DNA from: Burkholderiales bacterium RIFCSPLOWO2_12_FULL_61_40
GTDB taxonomy: Bacteria > Pseudomonadota > Gammaproteobacteria > Burkholderiales > Burkholderiaceae_C
Direction of reading: 5' to 3'
Assembly (NCBI GenBank): GCA_001770935.1
Contig: MESI01000017.1
Coordinates: 1-64,000, forward strand
DNA length: 64,000 nucleotides
Under the pieces are notes generated by a model. It saw only the letters and a list, made by a program, of their open reading frames with translations, had not been told where the DNA came from and did not search any database. Both the position numbers and the translations under genes were made by a program. This document shows, piece by piece, positions 57,727 through 64,000 of this stretch. Positions within the stretch are counted from its first letter, which is position 1, and every line of letters begins with the position of its first letter.

Positions 57727-58391
57727 ATCTGTTCAAGCTGGTGTAACTGGGCCAGCGTGTTGGCATTGGAGAAATCACGCGGATGGTCCTGTGCTGCGTC
57801 AAATGGCACTTCGACTAGAGAGTGCAGTGCAGTCCATGCCGCGATTTTTCTGCCGCCCGACGCCAGGTAATCCACCAAACTCGCTTGCAATGCGGTTCGC
57901 ATCAGGCAAAACACCGGTTGGGCCCGCAGGGTGGTTACGCCATCACGGTCTGCCTCGGGTATGGCCGCCAAAGCGATATCAGCGCCCGAGGCAGAAAGTC
58001 CCAAGGCCAGGCGTTCCAATAAATGCAGTGGAAATAGCGGCGAGTCACAGGGAACCGTCAGCAGGTACTCAAAGGGCGTGTTCTGTTGCTGGCTGTGCCG
58101 CAAGGCGGTCTGAAAACCCGCCAAAGGCCCGGCAAAGTCCTCCATGGTGTCCGGCCATACCGGTTGGCCCCATGCCGCATAGGCTGGCAAGTTGCGGTTG
58201 GCATTGATGGCAATCAGGCCCGGAGCCCCCCCCGTTTGGGCTTGGAGGCGTTGCACTGCGTGCCAAGCCAATGTATGGCCTTTGAAATCTTGCAAGCCCT
58301 TATCGACTCCGCCCATGCGGGTGCCGCGGCCACCCGCTAAAACGGTTGCACAAATGGTTTTGGGATGGATTGAATGCTGCACCGTTATCAC
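57723..58391 (-). CDS. mobA: Molybdenum cofactor guanylyltransferase
   Basis: '[30 protein letters not shown]', '[21 protein letters not shown]'. Confidence 0.96.
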   Translation of the reverse strand: MITVQHSIHPKTICATVLAGGRGTRMGGVDKGLQDFKGHTLAWHAVQRLQAQTGGAPGLIAINANRNLPAYAAWGQPVWPDTMEDFAGPLAGFQTALRHSQQQNTPFEYLLTVPCDSPLFPLHLLERLALGLSASGADIALAAIPEADRDGVTTLRAQPVFCLMRTALQASLVDYLASGGRKIAAWTALHSLVEVPFDAAQDHPRDFSNANTLAQLHQLEQI

Positions 58392-59548
58392 CCACCGATG
58401 TAACTCATTTCAACCCGGCGCCCGCCAGTACTGGCGTCAGCAGGCAAGGCACTGCGCAATTCGGAATAGCGGTCGGTTCGGCCGCTCCAGATATGACCGA
58501 TGGCGGATGCAAGGTCTTCTTGCGGCGCACCGCTGCGGATCAGGGTGCGCAGGTCATAACCTCTGTCTGCAAATAGGCATAAATAAAGCTGCCCCTCGGT
58601 GGACAGCCGGGCACGATTGCAGTCCTTGCAAAAGGCTTGCGTCACACTGCTGATAACGCCGATTTCACCGGCCTGGGTGTCATGTTCTCCGGCCGCATTG
58701 GCATAGCCCCAGCGTTGTGCGGTTTCGCCTGGGCTTGCTGCCTCCAGCGCCACCAGCGGTAATTCGGTTTGGATCAGGCGAATGACCTCGGCGGACTGCA
58801 GCACGTCGTGCATGCGCCAGCCGTTGGTGGCTCCCACATCCATGTACTCGATGAACCGCAGCACAATGCCACTGCCTATGAAATGGCGCGCCATGGGAAT
58901 AATCTCGTGGTCGTTGGTTCCACGTTTGACGACCATGTTCACTTTGATGGGGCCCAATCCTGCATCCTGGGCTGCCTGTATACCTTTCAGCACATCGGCC
59001 ACTGGAAAGTCGACATCGTTCATGCTCCGGAAAACGGCGTCATCCAGGCCGTCCAGACTGACGGTCACCCGGTGCAGTCCCGCTGCTTTGAGCGCCTTGG
59101 CCTTGCGTGCCAGCAGCGATCCATTGGTGGTGAGCGTTAAATCCAGAGGCGTTCCGTCTACGGTGCGCAACGCTGCAAGCTGCTCAATCAGTCGTTCAAT
59201 GTTTTTACGCAGCAGGGGCTCCCCCCCGGTCAGCCGGATCTTTTGCACACCGTGCGCTACAAACTGCTGGGCGATTCGCGTGATTTCTTCAAAAGAAAGC
59301 AAGGAGGCGTGGGGGAGGTAGGGGTAATCCTTGTCAAAAGTCTCCTTGGGCATACAGTAGTTGCAACGGAAGTTGCAGCGATCCGTCACGCTGATGCGTA
59401 AATCGCGAAGGTTGCGGCCCAAGGTGTCCGCCAATTGCCCCGTTGCCAGGAGACGGCTGCCTCCCGCAAATGCAACTGCGGGCGCAGGCATGGCGCCAGG
59501 CCGCAGGTCTTTCAGAGGCACGATGCGAGGAGTGGAGCGTTCGGACAT
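58388..59548 (-). CDS. moaA: GTP 3',8-cyclase MoaA (radical SAM)
   Basis: '[21 protein letters not shown]' CxxxCxxC, '[23 protein letters not shown]', ends in GG. Confidence 0.98.
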   Translation of the reverse strand: MSERSTPRIVPLKDLRPGAMPAPAVAFAGGSRLLATGQLADTLGRNLRDLRISVTDRCNFRCNYCMPKETFDKDYPYLPHASLLSFEEITRIAQQFVAHGVQKIRLTGGEPLLRKNIERLIEQLAALRTVDGTPLDLTLTTNGSLLARKAKALKAAGLHRVTVSLDGLDDAVFRSMNDVDFPVADVLKGIQAAQDAGLGPIKVNMVVKRGTNDHEIIPMARHFIGSGIVLRFIEYMDVGATNGWRMHDVLQSAEVIRLIQTELPLVALEAASPGETAQRWGYANAAGEHDTQAGEIGVISSVTQAFCKDCNRARLSTEGQLYLCLFADRGYDLRTLIRSGAPQEDLASAIGHIWSGRTDRYSELRSALPADASTGGRRVEMSYIGG

Positions 59549-59645
59549 AAGCGCTATTGTCTACCGCCTGTGGCGATTTGGTGACGGCATGCCGTGCAAA
59601 AATACGGGTGCGATGCCAAGAATAATAATTTCGGTGGAAAAAAAT

Positions 59646-59786
59646 ATGTACAAAAAATTTTCCTTTCTCTTTTTGCTCTTTGGCGCGCGCGTGACGGTGA
59701 ATGAACCTGTTGTGCGATCACTTGGATTGAAGCTGGACGGAGCCGCATTGGCGGACCGATTGCACCGGCTGGAGACATTGCCATGA
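59646..59786 (+). CDS. Short 46-aa ORF translationally coupled to the downstream sensor kinase (possible gene remnant)
   Basis: 'MYKKFSFLFLLFGARVTVNEPVVRSLGLKLDGAALADRLHRLETLP*', stop overlaps the ATG of the kinase (ATGA). Confidence 0.4.
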   Translation: MYKKFSFLFLLFGARVTVNEPVVRSLGLKLDGAALADRLHRLETLP

Positions 59787-61750
59787 ACTTTACAGCGATT
59801 CGTTCGCGCATGCTCGCCGCTGCCTTGCTTCCGGTATTTCTGGTGGTGGTGGCTTCCGTCAGTGTATTTTGGGCCGGTCGTGTAGACGATTTGGACACCG
59901 CGCACCGTCAACGCGCCAAACTATTGGTGCGTCAAGTGGCCATTGCCAGCGAATACGGTTTGCTCTCCAACAATACCGTGAGCCTGCTAAGTGTGGTCAA
60001 CAGGGTGCAGCACGAGCCTGATGTACGCGCCGTAGCTGTATTTGATGCCAATGGGACTCAGCTTGCCGGCTCCGGTTTGCAGATATCCGCGAACTTTCAG
60101 GGTGACGGTGGCTCCGAGTACGTGGCACACCAGAGCAGACTGGGTGTGGACGCACTGGTGGAAAAAATCTCCGCCAGCAGTGTTGCTGCGGATGATCTGT
60201 TTGAAACCGCAAAAGATGCCAATGCAGAGCCGCCCGTAGCGCTGGGCTATGCCGTGGTGGAGTTGTCGCGGGACAGCCTGAAAGCGCGCGAGCGAAGCAC
60301 CTTGTTTATCGCGGCAGGGGTGGGTCTTTTTGGCTTGTTGGTGGGTGGTTTCTTGGCTGTCCGTCTGGGGGAGCGCGTGATGCAGCCTATATTGAGTGTG
60401 TCGCGCAGGCTTGAACGGATTGGACAGGGTGATTTTTCCGTGCGAAGCGATATACGTTACCAAGACCCCTTGCATGAATTGCAGGAAGGACTCAATGAGA
60501 TGGCCATTCGTTTGGCCTGGGGGCGTGAAGAGTTGGAACAGCGGGTGACCGATGTGACGCAGGAATTGCGGGTGAAGATGGGCGAGGCGGAGAGTGCTAC
60601 GTTGGCAAAATCCAGGTTTCTGGCTGCCGCCAGCCACGATTTGCGTCAGCCCACCCATGCCCTGGGGCTGTTTATTGCACGCCTTGGGCAATTGCCGATG
60701 GATGAACAGATGCGCCAGTTGGTGCTTAGTTTGGATGCATCCGTCCAGGCTATGCAGGACTTGCTGGATGGCCTGCTGGATATTTCCCGCTTGGATGCGG
60801 GGGTCGTTCAAGTCCAGAAGCGCCCTGTGAATTTGGGTGAACTGTTGGGCACCTTGCGTGCTGCTCTGGCGTCTGTGGCCACTGAAAAAGGGCTGCGCTT
60901 GCGGGTGCGTCCTACCCACCTGTGGGCCTTGAGCGACCCTGTGGTGTTGCAGCGCATGGTCATGAATCTGGCCAACAATGCACTGCGGTACACCGAGCGT
61001 GGATCGGTGCATATCGCCTGCAGGCCGGTGGACGGCGGTAAAAATATCCGTATCGACGTGTCAGACAGTGGCATTGGCATATCGCAAGAGCACCAGACCG
61101 AGATTTTTCGGGAGTTCTACCAGGTGGGCAATCCCAGGCGGGACAGGACTTACGGCCTTGGTTTAGGCCTCAATATTGTGGAACGCAGCGCGCGATTGCT
61201 GGGGCACACGGTGGCGCTTCGCTCCAGTTTGGGGTGTGGCACCCGCTTTTCCATTACGCTGCCTCTGGTGGCCGCACCAGAGGCCGCACCATCGGTGGTT
61301 CCGGTGGAGGTCCATGTGACGGTGGCCTTGAAAGGCTTGCGCGTATGGGTGATTGAAGACGATGAGTTTTCGCGAGAAGCGATTCAGGAATTGCTGGAAT
61401 CCTGGGGGTGCAGCGTGTGCGTGGCATCCACTGCGGAACAGGCTTATGCAAGGATGCAGCATGCGTCCGCCCCCGATGTCATCGTCAGTGATTACCGTCT
61501 GGGCGGGGGGGACAGCGGTTTGAGTGCTATTGCCTGCCTGCGTGCATTGGCAGGGCGTAGCATCCCTGCATGTTTGATGAGTGGGGATACCGATGCCGCG
61601 CTGATGCAGGCGGTGAAAGATTCTGGATTGACACTGCTGCACAAACCGGTTCGCCCTGCCAAATTGCGAAGTTTGGTACGCCATTTGGTGGCGTCTGCAG
61701 CGACCGCTGGTGTGGTTCCCGACGTCCAGTTGCCCTCGCACGAGCCCTAA
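59783..61750 (+). CDS. Hybrid sensor histidine kinase/response regulator
   Basis: TM, HAMP, 'LAAASHDLRQPTHALGLF', HATPase 'VSDSGIGISQEHQTEIFREFYQ', C-terminal REC domain. Confidence 0.95.
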   Translation: MNFTAIRSRMLAAALLPVFLVVVASVSVFWAGRVDDLDTAHRQRAKLLVRQVAIASEYGLLSNNTVSLLSVVNRVQHEPDVRAVAVFDANGTQLAGSGLQISANFQGDGGSEYVAHQSRLGVDALVEKISASSVAADDLFETAKDANAEPPVALGYAVVELSRDSLKARERSTLFIAAGVGLFGLLVGGFLAVRLGERVMQPILSVSRRLERIGQGDFSVRSDIRYQDPLHELQEGLNEMAIRLAWGREELEQRVTDVTQELRVKMGEAESATLAKSRFLAAASHDLRQPTHALGLFIARLGQLPMDEQMRQLVLSLDASVQAMQDLLDGLLDISRLDAGVVQVQKRPVNLGELLGTLRAALASVATEKGLRLRVRPTHLWALSDPVVLQRMVMNLANNALRYTERGSVHIACRPVDGGKNIRIDVSDSGIGISQEHQTEIFREFYQVGNPRRDRTYGLGLGLNIVERSARLLGHTVALRSSLGCGTRFSITLPLVAAPEAAPSVVPVEVHVTVALKGLRVWVIEDDEFSREAIQELLESWGCSVCVASTAEQAYARMQHASAPDVIVSDYRLGGGDSGLSAIACLRALAGRSIPACLMSGDTDAALMQAVKDSGLTLLHKPVRPAKLRSLVRHLVASAATAGVVPDVQLPSHEP

Positions 61751-62385
61751 GGCATGGTGGAGGAGCGGTATCCGCACCGCGCCGCCGCCACTACGGCCTG
61801 TGTGCGGTTCTGAACTTCAAATTGCCGCAAGATGGCTGCGACATGGGTTTTCACGGTTTCGTCGGAAATTCCAAGAGACTGGCTGATTTCACGGTTGGAG
61901 CGACCATCCAGCAGTTCGCGCAGTACCAGTTCCTGGCGCTGTGTCAAGGGAGGTTTGTTGGCAGTCGCATCGTAAAACTCTTCACCGAATCCGCCTTCCG
62001 GGTCCTTCGGTAAATACACATCACCGTTCAGTACCTGTCGAATGGCATTGAGAAGTTCGTCGCTCACCCCTGATTTGGTCACAAAACCCGCGGCACCTGC
62101 GCTCAAAACCTGGTGCATGATCTGAAGGTTGGCAGATCCGGACAGCATCAAAATGGGGAGTTCGGGGTGTTGGCGTCCGAAAACTGCCAATGCCGCCAAT
62201 CCAGTCATGTCGGGGAGGTGGTAGTCCAGCAGCACCAAGTCCAGGTCATGGTGCGATTCTGAGAGAACAAAGCCTTGGGCGCATGTGCCTGCTTGCAGGA
62301 CTTCCACATTTTCGTCCAATCCTTTGAGCACCTGGCGCAAGCCTTCCCGCACGAGCGCGTGGTCATCAATGACAAGAATCTTCAT
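61747..62385 (-). CDS. LuxR/NarL-family response regulator
   Basis: REC 'MKILVIDDHALVREGLRQVL', HTH 'LTQRQELVLRELLDGRSNREISQSLGISDETVKTHVAAILRQF'. Confidence 0.95.
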   Translation of the reverse strand: MKILVIDDHALVREGLRQVLKGLDENVEVLQAGTCAQGFVLSESHHDLDLVLLDYHLPDMTGLAALAVFGRQHPELPILMLSGSANLQIMHQVLSAGAAGFVTKSGVSDELLNAIRQVLNGDVYLPKDPEGGFGEEFYDATANKPPLTQRQELVLRELLDGRSNREISQSLGISDETVKTHVAAILRQFEVQNRTQAVVAAARCGYRSSTMP

Positions 62386-62430
62386 GGTGTGGTCTTTTGC
62401 ATCGGCCGGTGAAATGTCAATGGGGGCAGG

Positions 62431-63024
62431 TCAGTGCACGATCACACTGGGCGGCACGTTGACTGTGGACGGACCTACGTCTTGCAATGGGCCCAGTGGG
62501 TTGGTGTTCACTTCAGTTTCGTTCAACAGGGGTTGCCCACCCCAGGTTCGGTAGACCACCACGTTGTCCACCAGCAAAATGACGGCGTTGAAACGCCACC
62601 CGGTGGTGTCGGTGCGCCGGGAAAAATTGAAAAAATCGGCAAAAAAATTGCCGGTCCGGCGTTTGGCAATGCGCGCAGCCACCACGTCCATGCCCCGGCA
62701 GGCATCACGCGCTTCCAGGCATGCCACAACACCCGCGTCCAAATCACTTTTCGTCAGGACGCTGCCCGGCACAAAGCGCCGCACCACGTCGGCGTGTGTC
62801 AAAAGTGTGGTGTTGGGATGTTTGGCGGGATCAATTCCCATGGCTGTCAGCGTTGCAAGATCGCTTTGCATGGGGCGCAGACCTTCAATGGCGGCGCGGG
62901 CCTCGTCAAAGGTATTGAATGCCGAGGATTCATTTTTGGACTGTGGCAGCAATGAAGCACAGCCCGTCAGCAGCACCAGAGCCCACACCAAGGCGGTCCG
63001 AACGATAAACTTGTAACGCTTCAT
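62431..63024 (-). CDS. Hypothetical lipoprotein
   Basis: Lipobox signal 'MKRYKFIVRTALVWALVLLTGCASLLPQ'. Confidence 0.75.
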   Translation of the reverse strand: MKRYKFIVRTALVWALVLLTGCASLLPQSKNESSAFNTFDEARAAIEGLRPMQSDLATLTAMGIDPAKHPNTTLLTHADVVRRFVPGSVLTKSDLDAGVVACLEARDACRGMDVVAARIAKRRTGNFFADFFNFSRRTDTTGWRFNAVILLVDNVVVYRTWGGQPLLNETEVNTNPLGPLQDVGPSTVNVPPSVIVH

Positions 63025-63042
63025 GATGGTCGAGTATGACGC

Positions 63043-63076
63043 AAAAAAAAGCCCGCGGAAGCGGGCTTTTTTTAAG
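63043..63076. terminator. Bidirectional rho-independent terminator
   Basis: aaaaaaaAAGCCCGCggaaGCGGGCTTttttttaa between hppA and the lipoprotein gene. Confidence 0.92.
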
Positions 63077-63087
63077 GTTGACCGAGG

Positions 63088-64000
63088 TCAAGCGCCGTGG
63101 ATTTTCATCATCAGGGGCACGATCAGCAGGGCCACGATGTTGATGATTTTGATCAGCGGGTTGACGGCAGGACCTGCGGTGTCTTTGTAGGGATCGCCCA
63201 CCGTGTCACCAGTGACGGCGGCCTTGTGGGTTTCGGAGCCTTTGCCGCCATGGTTGCCATCTTCAATGTACTTCTTGGCATTGTCCCAGGCGCCACCGCC
63301 GGTGCACATGGAAATAGCCACGAACAGACCGGTCACGATGGTGCCCATGAGCAAACCACCCAGGGCGGCAGGGCCCAGGGCCAAGCCCACCACAATGGGG
63401 GCCACAACGGGCAGCAAGCTGGGGATCATCATTTCCTTGATCGCAGCGGTGGTCAGCATATCGACTGCGGTGTCGTATTCAGGCTTGCCCGTGCCATCCA
63501 TGATGCCTTTGATGTCACGGAACTGGCGGCGTACCTCCACCACCACCGACCCGGCGGCGCGGCCGACGGCTTCCATGGCCATGGCGCCGAACAAGTAGGG
63601 AATCAGCCCGCCGATGAACAATCCAATGATGACTTTGGGATCACTCAGGTCAAACTTCACATGGCTGCCCAGGCCTTCGAGCTTGTGGGTGTAATCCGCA
63701 AACAAGACCAATGCCGCCAGGCCGGCCGAACCAATGGCGTAACCCTTGGTCACCGCTTTGGTGGTGTTGCCCACCGCATCCAGGGGGTCAGTGATGTCGC
63801 GCACGCTTTTGGGCATTTCGGACATTTCAGCAATACCGCCGGCGTTGTCGGTGATGGGGCCATAGGCGTCCAGTGCCACCACGATACCGGCCATGCTGAG
63901 CATGGAGGTGGCTGCGATGGCAATGCCGTACAAACCCGCCAGAGAAAACGCTGTCCAGATGGCTGCACACACAAAAATGACCGGCCATGCGGTCGAACGC
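63088..64000 (-). CDS. hppA: K+-insensitive-type pyrophosphate-energized proton pump, partial (3' part; continues beyond the window)
   Basis: '[70 protein letters not shown]', '[51 protein letters not shown]'. Confidence 0.97.
   Translation of the reverse strand, partial: RSTAWPVIFVCAAIWTAFSLAGLYGIAIAATSMLSMAGIVVALDAYGPITDNAGGIAEMSEMPKSVRDITDPLDAVGNTTKAVTKGYAIGSAGLAALVLFADYTHKLEGLGSHVKFDLSDPKVIIGLFIGGLIPYLFGAMAMEAVGRAAGSVVVEVRRQFRDIKGIMDGTGKPEYDTAVDMLTTAAIKEMMIPSLLPVVAPIVVGLALGPAALGGLLMGTIVTGLFVAISMCTGGGAWDNAKKYIEDGNHGGKGSETHKAAVTGDTVGDPYKDTAGPAVNPLIKIINIVALLIVPLMMKIHGA

Overview
This 64 kb window is GC-rich, almost entirely chromosomal, and looks like a Burkholderiales/Comamonadaceae (Rhodoferax/Polaromonas-like) chromosome; the taxon is inferred from protein style and repeat families, not searched. 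Recognisable core content: alaS, mtfA, a thiamine cluster (TPP riboswitch-thiO-thiS-thiG-thiE, convergent thiD), fpr, dinG-like helicase, hemH, rpmE2, rho, trxA, addB/addA-like helicase-nuclease, ffs (SRP RNA), dnaX-ybaB-recR, an mltD-like gene, gloB, rnhA, moaA-mobA-moeA, tRNA-Gly(GCC), several GGDEF and two-component genes, and the 3' part of hppA. Accessory content: two divergent toxin-antitoxin pairs at the left edge, and an AAA ATPase + TOPRIM/DUF4276-like two-gene cassette (5580-7279) that abuts what looks like a beheaded TRAP-permease (dctM) tail. The strongest unexplained signal is repeat biology. A ~65-bp dispersed repeat is present in at least 7 copies: intergenic, at gene ends, and twice in frame inside addA-like and dnaX genes, encoding the shared peptide 'PA(L/R)MEYAQ(E/A)A..(L/I)VA'. 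A second, 101-bp MITE-like element with long terminal inverted repeats and TAA flanks occurs twice, once nested inside a copy of the first repeat and once at the truncated 5' end of a degraded membrane-protein gene.
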